This document shows, in pieces, positions 1 through 11,312 of a stretch of 64,000 nucleotides of DNA. The notes under the pieces are model-generated. The model worked only from the letters and a program-made list of their open reading frames with translations. It searched no databases and was not told the origin of the DNA. The stretch covers positions 372,001 to 436,000 of the forward strand of contig NZ_CP067112.1 of the NCBI RefSeq assembly GCF_016615815.1. The letters run 5' to 3'. Origin of the DNA: Luteimonas sp. MC1572. GTDB taxonomy: Bacteria; Pseudomonadota; Gammaproteobacteria; Xanthomonadales; Xanthomonadaceae. Every line of letters starts with the position of its first letter. The stretch's first letter is position 1. The position numbers and the translations under genes are program-made.

Positions 1-300
1 TGGCAACCAGGTCGCCGAGTTCACCGCTGCCGTCCCAGGCGATGCCGAAGCTGTAGTCGCCATCGCGATACGCCGCCACGCTGCCCGACAGCGCGCGGAA
101 CAGCGCGCGCGCCGGCAGCAGCAGCCGGCGCACGTGGTACGCCAGCAGCGGCAGCGGCAGCAGCGCCGCCGACGGGATCGCCAGCCACGGCGCGAGCTGC
201 AGCCAATGGCGCAAGGCGAGCGCAAGCGTCGCGGCCACCAGCATGTAGACGAACGCCGCGGCGGTGAACGCCAGCCACAGTGGCAGCCGGCGGCGTGCCA

Positions 301-301
<1 letters not shown>
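1..301 (-). CDS. Sensor histidine kinase, N-terminal part (runs off the window)
   Basis: The visible 100 residues begin MARRRLPLWLAFTAAAFVYM. They hold two hydrophobic membrane spans (about residues 8-27 and 37-54) with a short connecting loop, then a basic HAMP-like stretch ending in GDGSGELGDL-type sequence. The catalytic domains lie beyond base 1. The ATG overlaps the stop of the preceding NtrC-type regulator (TGATG at 303-299), so the two are translationally coupled, which supports the call as its cognate kinase. The very short loop suggests that the stimulus is sensed in or near the membrane, as in antimicrobial-peptide and envelope-stress kinases; that is inference. The kinase function itself is inferred from position and topology, because no HisKA or ATPase domain is visible here. 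Confidence 0.7.
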
Positions 302-1653
<1,352 letters not shown>

Positions 1654-1662
1654 GGGCGCCGA

Positions 1663-2895
1663 TCATACGCTGCGCGTGGCAACCGCCGGCGGCACCATCG
1701 CCGCCCGCCGCGCCGGCCCGTAGACCGCGACCTGGCCGAGGAACCACAGCGCCAGCGCGCCGATCGGCAGGTACGCCAGAGGCAGTCGCGGCAGTTCATA
1801 GCGGCCCATCAGCAGCTGGTTGATCGCGTACGCCATCACCATGCCGATCACGATGCCGACGGTCGCCAGCAGGAAGTTCTCGACCTGGAAATAGCGCAGG
1901 ATCTGTCCGCGCGTGGCACCGAGCGCGCGGCGGACGCCGATCTGCTTGGTGCGCTGCTGCACCCAGAAGCTGGCCAGGCCGACGATGCCGAGCGCGGTGA
2001 CCACCAGCAGCGCGATGCACACCGCCACCAGCAGCCAGACCATGGCGCGGTCGGCCTGGTAGTACTCCTGGCGCAGCTCCGCGACGGTCTTGGTGTTGTC
2101 TTCAAGGATGATGCGGTTGGGGCCGTTGGCCTTCAGCACTTCCTTCGCGGCGGCGAGCACTTCCGCGCGGCGCTCCGGCGTGGTGCGCAGCATGATGTTG
2201 CTGCCGACCGTGTACGGCAGGCGAATCGGCAGGATCATCGAGAACTCCTTTTCCGCAGGGCCGCCCTGGTCGCTGGGACGGATCAGGTGGTCGATCACGC
2301 CGATCACCGGCGTCGGCTTGTCGCGGCTGATGTACACCTGCTTGCCCAGTGCCGACCCGCCCGGGAACAGCTTCTCCGCGGCCTTGCGCGTGATGATCAC
2401 GGCGGGCGGCGCGAGATCGGCGCCGGGCGCGTCGATCACGTCCCACTCCTGGATCTCGTCGGCGTTGAAATTGCGGCCCTCGACAAGCGTCGGGCCGAAC
2501 GTCGGCAGGAAATGCTCGTCGCCCATGTACATCGTGAGTCCGGCGGTGGGCCGCTGCTGGTCGGGCTGCAGGTTCACCGACGTGTTCCAGGACGAGTTGG
2601 AGAACGGGACCTGGTTGGTCGCGACCGCGGCCTTGACACCCGGCAGTGCGCGCAGCGCGGTCATGTCGGCGCGGGTGAGCGCGGCGGCGTTCTCGTCTTC
2701 GCCGATGCCGGTGATCTGGATGCGGACGAGTTCGTTGTCGGCGATGCCGCTGTGCAGGCTGATGCGATCGACGCGGTTGCCGATCAGGAACAGCGCGTTG
2801 CAGATGATCGCGCACGAGAGCGCGATCTCGACCACGATCAGCGCCGCGGCGGTCTTGTGGCGCAGCAGGGTGGAGAGGATCGGACGGATGTCCAT
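1663..2895 (-). CDS. ABC transporter permease, FtsX/MacB type (second of two)
   Basis: 410 residues. An N-terminal membrane span (about 15-42, TAAALIVVEIALSCAIICNA) is followed by a large periplasmic MacB-like domain (about 45-270) and three C-terminal spans containing the FtsX-domain signature around KQIGVRRALGATRGQILRYF. It lacks an ATPase domain, unlike true MacB. It should pair with the other permease (2944-4290) and the ATPase (4301-5029) to form a heterodimeric mechanotransmission-type exporter working with the HlyD-like protein of the same operon. Nine bases separate it from the response regulator gene. The substrate cannot be read from sequence; peptides, lipids or antibiotics are all known for this superfamily. 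Confidence 0.9.
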   Translation of the reverse strand: MDIRPILSTLLRHKTAAALIVVEIALSCAIICNALFLIGNRVDRISLHSGIADNELVRIQITGIGEDENAAALTRADMTALRALPGVKAAVATNQVPFSNSSWNTSVNLQPDQQRPTAGLTMYMGDEHFLPTFGPTLVEGRNFNADEIQEWDVIDAPGADLAPPAVIITRKAAEKLFPGGSALGKQVYISRDKPTPVIGVIDHLIRPSDQGGPAEKEFSMILPIRLPYTVGSNIMLRTTPERRAEVLAAAKEVLKANGPNRIILEDNTKTVAELRQEYYQADRAMVWLLVAVCIALLVVTALGIVGLASFWVQQRTKQIGVRRALGATRGQILRYFQVENFLLATVGIVIGMVMAYAINQLLMGRYELPRLPLAYLPIGALALWFLGQVAVYGPARRAAMVPPAVATRSV

Positions 2896-2943
2896 GGAGA
2901 TGCTCCGGAAGTCGGGGTGCCCGCCGCGGGGGCGGACGAAGGG

Positions 2944-4290
2944 CTACTGGGTCTTGAGCTGGATCGCCGGGGTGACCTGCATCGCGCGCCATGCGGGCAG
3001 GATGCCCGCCAGCAGGCTGGCGACGACCGCGAGCACGAAGGTCGCCAGCAACATCATCGGATCCAGGCGCGCGAGCTCGGCGTAGCTCGCCGGCTGCTGG
3101 CGCACGGCCCACAGCCCGAGCTGCGCCAGCCCCAGTCCGAGGATGCCGCCGGCCAGGCCGATCGCACCGGCCTCGACCAGGCACTGGGTGAAGATCGCCG
3201 AACGCGAGGCGCCGAGCGCGCGGCGCACGCCGATCTCGCTGCTGCGGCGCAGGAACTTCGCCAGCAGCAGGCCCACGGTGTTGACCAGGCACACCAGCAG
3301 GAAACCAAGTGCCAGCCACACCTGCAGGCGCACGTCGCCCGGCACCACGCGGTTGAAGTCCAGCCATTCCATGACGTTGCTCAGGCGCACGTTGTCCGGA
3401 CGCTCGTAGCGGCCGGCCGCGCGCTGCTGCGCCGAGTAGTTGGCGAGGTACTGCCGGTATTCGGCCACCTTCTCCGGCGTGCCGAGTTCCACCCAGTACT
3501 GGATCCAGACGCAGGGCGCGCTGACGCCGGTGCTGCCCTCGGGGTCGCTTCCGGAATCGCCCCAGCAGTCCATGCTGCCGTTGCGGCCCATCTTCAGGTC
3601 GCGCGAGGTGGAGAACGGCACGAACACCTGCTCCGGCTCGCCGTAGCGGTCGCTGTTCATGTCGTAGAACTTCGGCGTCGGCCGCCAGTCGGCGATCACG
3701 CCGACAATGCGGAACGCTTCCTTGTCGATGCGCAGCGTCTTGCCGACGCTGTTGCTGCCGCCGAAGACCTTGTCGTTGAGCGACTTCGCGATCACCGCGA
3801 CACGCTCGCGGTTGTCGTCCGCGCTCGCCGGCCAGCCGCTGCCGTGCAGGAACGGCAGGTCGAACATCGGGAAGAAGTCGCTGGTCGCGTAGCGCGCATC
3901 CACCAGGAACGGATCCAGCCCCTGCACCTCGGGCTCGATGCTGGCGCTGCCGCCGGTGGTCATCGTCTGCCGGTCGCCGCGCTTCTCGCGCAGCATGGTT
4001 TCGGCATCGAACCGGGTGACCTGCTCCGCGGGGTCTTCGCCCGCGGTGTAGTCGTTCATCGAGCGCGGGTCGAGCTGCGGGTAGAACAGCTTGCCGCTCT
4101 TCTGCGGGATGGGGTCGCCCGACAGCACGTGGAACACGGTGAGCGTGGTCATGCTGGCACCGATGCCCAGCGCGATCGCCAGCACCATCAGCGCGGTGAG
4201 CACGCGGTTGCGGCGGAAGCTGCGCAACGCCAGGTTCGCGTAGTAGCCGAACATGCTGTCGCCGAACAGCCGGTCTGTGAGCGTGGACAT
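2944..4290 (-). CDS. ABC transporter permease, FtsX/MacB type (first of two)
   Basis: 448 residues from the ATG at 4290 (MSTLTDRLFGDSMFGYYANL). One N-terminal membrane span (about 30-55) precedes a long periplasmic domain, and three C-terminal spans carry the FtsX signature SEIGVRRALGASRSAIF. The upstream in-frame extension to 4413 overlaps the ATPase gene and is out of character, so it is excluded. The protein is homologous in plan to the neighbouring permease but clearly diverged from it, so the transporter is probably a heterodimer. It follows the ATPase gene after 10 bases and precedes the second permease by 48 bases. Its role is export coupled to the membrane fusion protein at 5309-6604; the substrate is unknown. 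Confidence 0.9.
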   Translation of the reverse strand: MSTLTDRLFGDSMFGYYANLALRSFRRNRVLTALMVLAIALGIGASMTTLTVFHVLSGDPIPQKSGKLFYPQLDPRSMNDYTAGEDPAEQVTRFDAETMLREKRGDRQTMTTGGSASIEPEVQGLDPFLVDARYATSDFFPMFDLPFLHGSGWPASADDNRERVAVIAKSLNDKVFGGSNSVGKTLRIDKEAFRIVGVIADWRPTPKFYDMNSDRYGEPEQVFVPFSTSRDLKMGRNGSMDCWGDSGSDPEGSTGVSAPCVWIQYWVELGTPEKVAEYRQYLANYSAQQRAAGRYERPDNVRLSNVMEWLDFNRVVPGDVRLQVWLALGFLLVCLVNTVGLLLAKFLRRSSEIGVRRALGASRSAIFTQCLVEAGAIGLAGGILGLGLAQLGLWAVRQQPASYAELARLDPMMLLATFVLAVVASLLAGILPAWRAMQVTPAIQLKTQ

Positions 4291-4300
4291 GGCGAGTCCC

Positions 4301-5029
4301 TCAGATGTTGGTTTCGGCGATGCCGCGCGTGGACTGCGCCACCCGCACCAGGCTCGGCTCGACCGACAGGTCGGTGGCCATGCCATCGACGATGTGCACG
4401 TTGCGCTGCGCACGCGCCGCCAGTTCCGGGTCGTGGGTCACCATGACGATCGTGGTGCCCTGCTGGTTGATGTCCTCGAGCAGCTCCAGGACGCTGCGCG
4501 CCATCTGCGAGTCGAGATTGCCGGTGGGTTCGTCCGCCAGCAGCAGGCGCGGGCTGCCCGCCAGCGCCCGCGCGATCGCCGCGCGCTGCTGCTGGCCACC
4601 CGACAGCTCCGCCGGGAAGTGCTTCATGCGCGAGCCCAGCCCGACCATGCCCAGCGCGTCCTCGATGCGCAGCCTGCGCTCGCTGGCCGGCATGCGCCGG
4701 TAGCGCAGCGGCACGTCGCAGTTGTCGAACAGGTTGAGGTCGGGGATCAGGTTGAAGCTCTGGAAGATGAAGCCGATCTTCTGGTTGCGCAGCCTGCTGC
4801 GCGCATCGTCGTTCAGGTCCTTGACGTTCTCGCCGTCGAGGCTGAACTCGCCGCCGGTGAAGGTCTCCAGCAGCCCGGCGATATTGAGGAAGGTGGTCTT
4901 GCCGGAGCCCGACGGCCCGGTGACGGCGACGAACTCGCCTTCCTTCACGTGCAGGTCGAGCGAACGCAGGGCGTGGGTCTCGACGAGCTGGGTGCGGTAG
5001 ACCTTGGTGACGCCGCGCATGTTGAGCAT
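4301..5029 (-). CDS. ABC transporter ATP-binding protein (MacB/LolD type)
   Basis: 242 residues from the ATG at 5029, which has a good ribosome-binding site (AAGGA six bases upstream). Walker A GPSGSGKTT, Q-loop FQSFNLIPDLNLFDN, signature LSGGQQQRAAIARAL, Walker B LLLADEPTGNLD and the switch histidine in VMVTHDPELA are all intact. DEPTGNLD is typical of the LolD/MacB/FtsE branch that pairs with FtsX-type permeases. It powers the two permeases that follow in the operon. An ATG nine codons earlier (5056) is possible but has a poorer translation signal. The 62 bases between it and the small upstream gene hold no obvious terminator, so it is part of the same transcript. Confidence 0.95.
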   Translation of the reverse strand: MLNMRGVTKVYRTQLVETHALRSLDLHVKEGEFVAVTGPSGSGKTTFLNIAGLLETFTGGEFSLDGENVKDLNDDARSRLRNQKIGFIFQSFNLIPDLNLFDNCDVPLRYRRMPASERRLRIEDALGMVGLGSRMKHFPAELSGGQQQRAAIARALAGSPRLLLADEPTGNLDSQMARSVLELLEDINQQGTTIVMVTHDPELAARAQRNVHIVDGMATDLSVEPSLVRVAQSTRGIAETNI

Positions 5030-5091
5030 GGGAGATCCTTGGATGGTCGGTGGCACGCGTCGCTTGGGCGACGCACACGGTGTGTTCGGCG

Positions 5092-5307
5092 TCAGCCGAT
5101 GTGGAAGGGGGGGAGGTCGGGGTTGTGCAGGTAGCTCTCCGGTGCGACGTGGTGAACACGCGCCGCGCCGTTGGCGGAGGCACCGCCACGGCCGTCGGCA
5201 AGCGCATCGAACGCCGGCAGCTCGGACAGGCGCAGCGGCACGGCGTTGGCGAGGTCCTGGGCGTCCCAGGCCTTGGGGAAGTGGAAGGCGAAGTTCGAAG
5301 TGGCCAT
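5092..5307 (-). CDS. Unrecognised 71-residue protein inside the exporter operon
   Basis: No family recognised. The ATG at 5307 is one base after the TGA of the membrane fusion protein (TGACATG) and has a strong Shine-Dalgarno (AGGAG, seven bases upstream), so translation is well supported and coupled. The protein starts MATSNFAFHFPKAWDAQDLA, has a mid-region LRLSELPAFDALADGRGG, a small flexible GGASANGA stretch, and a C-terminus rich in His, Pro and aromatic residues (ESYLHNPDLPPFHIG). There is no cysteine, signal peptide or membrane span. It could be the exported substrate, a precursor peptide cut after the Gly-Gly, or a cytoplasmic adaptor of the transporter. The double-glycine motif does not match the usual leader spacing, and the ABC ATPase has no C39 peptidase domain. 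Confidence 0.75.
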   Translation of the reverse strand: MATSNFAFHFPKAWDAQDLANAVPLRLSELPAFDALADGRGGASANGAARVHHVAPESYLHNPDLPPFHIG

Positions 5308-5308
5308 G

Positions 5309-6604
5309 TCAGTCTCCTGAGATCCGGACGCGTTCCGCACTGCCGAACTGGTCGCTTCCGGACACGACGACCCGTTCGCCCGGCTCGAGGCCGGAGAGGA
5401 TTTCAACCGCACCGAGGCTGCTGACCCCGGTCTGGATCGGACGGCGCACGGCGCTGCCGTCCTGGACCACGTAGACGAAGCGCCCACCGTCCTGTTCGAG
5501 GAACGGGCCGCGCTCGACCATCAGCGTGTCCGGCCGCGTGTCCAGCACGATGCGCGCGGACAGGCGCTGGTTCTGGCGGAGGCCCGGCGGCTGGCTGCCT
5601 TCCGCGAAGCGCAGGCGTGCATTCACTTCGCCGTTGACCACTTCCGGCGACACCGCGGAGACCTCCGCAGGAAACGTCTTGCCGGTGCTGGTCACCTGCG
5701 CCGGCATGCCGATCGCCAGGTCGCGCGCAAAGCTTTCCGGCACCTTGATCTCAAGCTCGAACACCGACAGGTCGACCACGCCGAGCACCGGGCCGTTGGC
5801 GGCGACGCTGGTGCCCTGCGGCACCTGCACCTGGCCGACCTGGCCGTCGAATGGCGCGCGCAGGGTGAGCGCATCGACCTGGCGGGCGAGCTCGGCGGCA
5901 ACGGCGCGCTGGCGGTCGGCCATCAGGCGCTTGTTGCGCGCGTCGAGCTCGGCGCCCTGCGCCGACAGCGAGAATTCCTGGCGCGCCGCGGAGAGGCCGA
6001 GGTCGGCCTTCTTCAGCGCGTCCTGCGCGCGGGCCACGTCGACCTGCGGCACGGCGCCGCCATCGAAGCCGCGCTGGTAGCGCTCGAGGTCGCGCTCGGC
6101 CGCGGTGCGGTCGATGCCGGCCTGGTCGAGCTGCTTGCGCGCATCCGACTTCGCAAGGCGTGCGTCGAGCAGCGCGCGGCTGGCCTCGGCCTCCATGCCG
6201 GCCAGCGCGGACTCTTCCTGCACCAGGCGGCTGCGCAGCTCGGGGCTGTCGATCACCGCCAGCTCCTGGCCCTGCTTCACCACGTCGCCGGCGACCACCT
6301 TGAGCGCCACGGTGCCGGCGGCGATCGCGTACAGGGTGGGGCTGTTGGCGGCGATCACGCGGCCGTCGGCGGACAGGTCGCGCACCAGTTCGCCGCGGGT
6401 GACTTCGGCCACGCGCAGGCGCGACGCGTCGTAGGAACGCCCGCCCGACGACCAGCCGGTGGCGAGCCAGGCGATTGCCGCGACCAGCGCGATCGCGACC
6501 GCGCCGCCGACAAGCCATGGCTTGCGGCCACCAAGGGGGCCGCGCGGCGTGGCGAGCACCTGGTCCTGGCTGGCGGTGTCGCGGATGCGGGAGCGTTGGT
6601 CCAT
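5309..6604 (-). CDS. HlyD/MacA-type membrane fusion protein
   Basis: 431 residues from the ATG at 6604 ([20 protein letters not shown]). A single membrane anchor (about 29-50) follows a short cytoplasmic tail. Next come a lipoyl half ([20 protein letters not shown]), a long coiled-coil hairpin (about 130-250), the second lipoyl half ([18 protein letters not shown]), a beta-barrel and a membrane-proximal C-terminal domain. It should span the periplasm and link the ABC permeases to an outer-membrane channel encoded elsewhere. The start is fixed by the sigma-54 promoter at 6649-6664: transcription would begin near 6638, so in-frame starts at 6670 and 6637 lie before or at the transcript start. 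First gene of the operon. Confidence 0.9.
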   Translation of the reverse strand: MDQRSRIRDTASQDQVLATPRGPLGGRKPWLVGGAVAIALVAAIAWLATGWSSGGRSYDASRLRVAEVTRGELVRDLSADGRVIAANSPTLYAIAAGTVALKVVAGDVVKQGQELAVIDSPELRSRLVQEESALAGMEAEASRALLDARLAKSDARKQLDQAGIDRTAAERDLERYQRGFDGGAVPQVDVARAQDALKKADLGLSAARQEFSLSAQGAELDARNKRLMADRQRAVAAELARQVDALTLRAPFDGQVGQVQVPQGTSVAANGPVLGVVDLSVFELEIKVPESFARDLAIGMPAQVTSTGKTFPAEVSAVSPEVVNGEVNARLRFAEGSQPPGLRQNQRLSARIVLDTRPDTLMVERGPFLEQDGGRFVYVVQDGSAVRRPIQTGVSSLGAVEILSGLEPGERVVVSGSDQFGSAERVRISGD

Positions 6605-6648
6605 GGCGGGCGGTCTGTCGTGTGCGGGTGGATGCATGACGGATTGAC

Positions 6649-6664
6649 GCAAGTGGCGTGCCAA
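6649..6664 (-). promoter_or_regulatory. Sigma-54 (-24/-12) promoter of the exporter operon
   Basis: On the minus strand the sequence TTGGCACGCCACTTGC matches the sigma-54 consensus YTGGCACGrNNNTTGC with correct GG-to-GC spacing. It lies 45 bases before the chosen start of the membrane fusion protein and predicts a transcript start near 6638. The operon encodes an NtrC-type activator, which is what such a promoter requires. Confidence 0.85.
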
Positions 6665-6708
6665 CCGCAAGCATTTGAAAGTGAAGGGATTTGCGGGCTT
6701 GTCCGGGT

Positions 6709-6740
6709 GTCCGCCCGGACGCCGCGGCGTCCGCGCGGAC
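6709..6740. promoter_or_regulatory. Tandem activator-binding dyads, GTCCG-N2-CGGAC twice
   Basis: Two palindromes, GTCCGCCCGGAC (6709-6720) and GTCCGCGCGGAC (6729-6740), have centres exactly 20 bp apart. They lie about 76 and 96 bp upstream of the predicted sigma-54 transcript start, the usual position of enhancer sites for NtrC-type activators. A 16-base perfect palindrome (GGACGCCGCGGCGTCC, 6717-6732) links them. They also lie 57-88 bases before the glmS start, so they could form a leader hairpin in that transcript. Confidence 0.7.
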
Positions 6741-6796
6741 GGCCCAGGGGCCTTTCCCCGTTAGACTTGGGATTCCAGAGGAAGGGGTTCCAGCAC

Positions 6797-8626
<1,830 letters not shown>

Positions 8627-8637
8627 GGCTGCAGGCC

Positions 8638-10089
8638 ATGTCCTCGCATGCCGGCAACGTCCGTCCCGAACCCGACCAGGTGCTGGTCGACATCGTCGAC
8701 TACGTCACCGGTTACGTGATCGACTCGCCGCTCGCCTGGGAGACCGCGCGCAACTGCCTGATCGACACACTGGGCTGCGGCCTCGAGGCGCTGGAGTACC
8801 CGGCGTGCACCAGGCTGCTGGGGCCGCTGGTGCCCGGCACGGTGGTGCCCGATGGCGCGCGCGTGCCCGGTACGCAGCACCAGCTCGATCCGGTGCAGGC
8901 GGCCTTCAACATCGGCGCGATGATCCGCTGGCTGGACTTCAACGACACCTGGCTGGCCGCCGAGTGGGGGCATCCGTCCGACAACCTCGGCGGCATCCTC
9001 GCGGTGGCCGACTGGCTCAGCCGCACCGCGGTGACCGCCGGAAGGCCGCCGCTGGCAATGCGCGACGTGCTGGCGGCGATGGTCAAGGCGCACGAGATCC
9101 AGGGCTGCATCGCGCTGGAGAACAGCTTCAACCGCGTCGGCCTGGACCACGTGGTGCTGGTGAAGGTGGCATCGACCGCGGTGGTCGCCTGGCTGCTGGG
9201 CCTCTCGCGCGAGCAGATCCTCAACGCGGTGTCGCTGGCGTGGGTGGACGGGCAGAGCCTGCGCACCTACCGGCACGCGCCCAACACCGGCAGCCGCAAA
9301 TCCTGGGCCGCGGGCGACGCCACCAGCCGCGCCGTGCGCCTGGCGCTGATCGCGGCGACCGGGGAGATGGGCTACCCCGGCGCGCTGACCGCGCCCACGT
9401 GGGGCTTCTACGACGTCTCGTTCAAGGGCGAACCCTTCCGGTTCCAGCGCCCCTATGGCAGCTACGTGATGGAGAACGTGCTGTTCAAGATCAGTTTCCC
9501 CGCCGAGTTCCATGGCCAGACCGCGGTCGAGGCGGCGCTGCTCCTGCATGGGCAGCTCGCGGCGGCAGCAAGGGGCGTCGACGACATCGCCGCGATCACC
9601 ATCCGCACGCAGCAGGCGTGCATGCGCATCATCGACAAGCAGGGTCCGCTGGACAATCCGGCAGATCGCGACCACTGCATCCAGTACATGGTCGCGGTGG
9701 CGCTGGTGTTCGGGCGCCTGACCGCCGGCGACTACGAAGACGACGTGGCCGCGGACCCGCGCATCGACCGGCTGCGGGCGAAGATCACCTGCGTCGAGGA
9801 CCCGCGCTACACCGCCGACTACCACGACCCCGGCAAGCGCAGCATCGCCAACGCGCTGGCCGTGGAATTCAACGACGGCATGCGGCTCGCCGAAGTCGCG
9901 GTTGAATATCCCGTGGGGCACCCACGGCGGCGCGACGAGGGCATCCCGCTGCTGGAGGCCAAGTTCCGCACCAACCTGGCGCGGCGCTTCCCCGAGCCGC
10001 AGCAGCGGGCGATCCTCGCCGCCAGCCTCGACCAGGCCACGCTGGAGGCGATGCCGGTGCACGCCTACGTCGATCTCTACGTGATCTGA
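8638..10089 (+). CDS. prpD: 2-methylcitrate dehydratase (MmgE/PrpD family)
   Basis: 483 residues, the usual PrpD length. It dehydrates 2-methylcitrate to 2-methyl-cis-aconitate in propionate breakdown. Recognisable family stretches include [54 protein letters not shown] and the C-terminal [14 protein letters not shown]. The similarity runs over the whole length, closer to true PrpD than to generic MmgE. It starts 11 bases after glmS and may be read through from it. The other methylcitrate genes seen here, acnD and prpF, lie about 35 kb away on the other strand; prpB and prpC are not in the window. AcnD plus PrpF can replace PrpD, so this may be a redundant route. Confidence 0.88.
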   Translation: MSSHAGNVRPEPDQVLVDIVDYVTGYVIDSPLAWETARNCLIDTLGCGLEALEYPACTRLLGPLVPGTVVPDGARVPGTQHQLDPVQAAFNIGAMIRWLDFNDTWLAAEWGHPSDNLGGILAVADWLSRTAVTAGRPPLAMRDVLAAMVKAHEIQGCIALENSFNRVGLDHVVLVKVASTAVVAWLLGLSREQILNAVSLAWVDGQSLRTYRHAPNTGSRKSWAAGDATSRAVRLALIAATGEMGYPGALTAPTWGFYDVSFKGEPFRFQRPYGSYVMENVLFKISFPAEFHGQTAVEAALLLHGQLAAAARGVDDIAAITIRTQQACMRIIDKQGPLDNPADRDHCIQYMVAVALVFGRLTAGDYEDDVAADPRIDRLRAKITCVEDPRYTADYHDPGKRSIANALAVEFNDGMRLAEVAVEYPVGHPRRRDEGIPLLEAKFRTNLARRFPEPQQRAILAASLDQATLEAMPVHAYVDLYVI

Positions 10090-10225
10090 AGGATGGTCCG
10101 GCAGCCGGTCGGACACTGCGTGCCAGCCATGCCCGCGGGTCGCGCGCACCCGCTTGTATCATCGTGATGCGCGCGGACGCAGCGGCATACGGGCCGCTGG
10201 CGCCGTCGCGCATGGAGCCTCCCCC

Positions 10226-11224
<999 letters not shown>

Positions 11225-11312
11225 CCTTCGACACCCGGGCGGCGGCGCGCCTTCGCCTAAGGTGGACGATCGCCCGCACCGGGCAAACGTCTTCCACGCT
11301 CCCGGAGTCACT

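Noticed and set aside
5170..5260. Canonical double-glycine leader in the 71-residue protein
   Set aside because: The LSEL and GRGG sequences do not keep the usual spacing (hydrophobic residues at -4, -7, -12), and the ATPase has no C39 peptidase domain. It remains only a possibility.
6605..6670. Longer starts of the membrane fusion protein at 6670 or 6637
   Set aside because: The first lies upstream of the sigma-54 element and the second at the predicted transcript start, and neither has a ribosome-binding site.
6700..6796. A glmS ribozyme or terminator in the glmS leader
   Set aside because: No ribozyme core is seen and the ribozyme belongs to Gram-positive bacteria; the palindromes fit enhancer sites of the divergent sigma-54 operon better.
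10090..10150. GTCCG...CGGAC repeat at about 10098-10116 as another activator site
   Set aside because: The half-sites are nine bases apart instead of two, and there is no sigma-54 element nearby.
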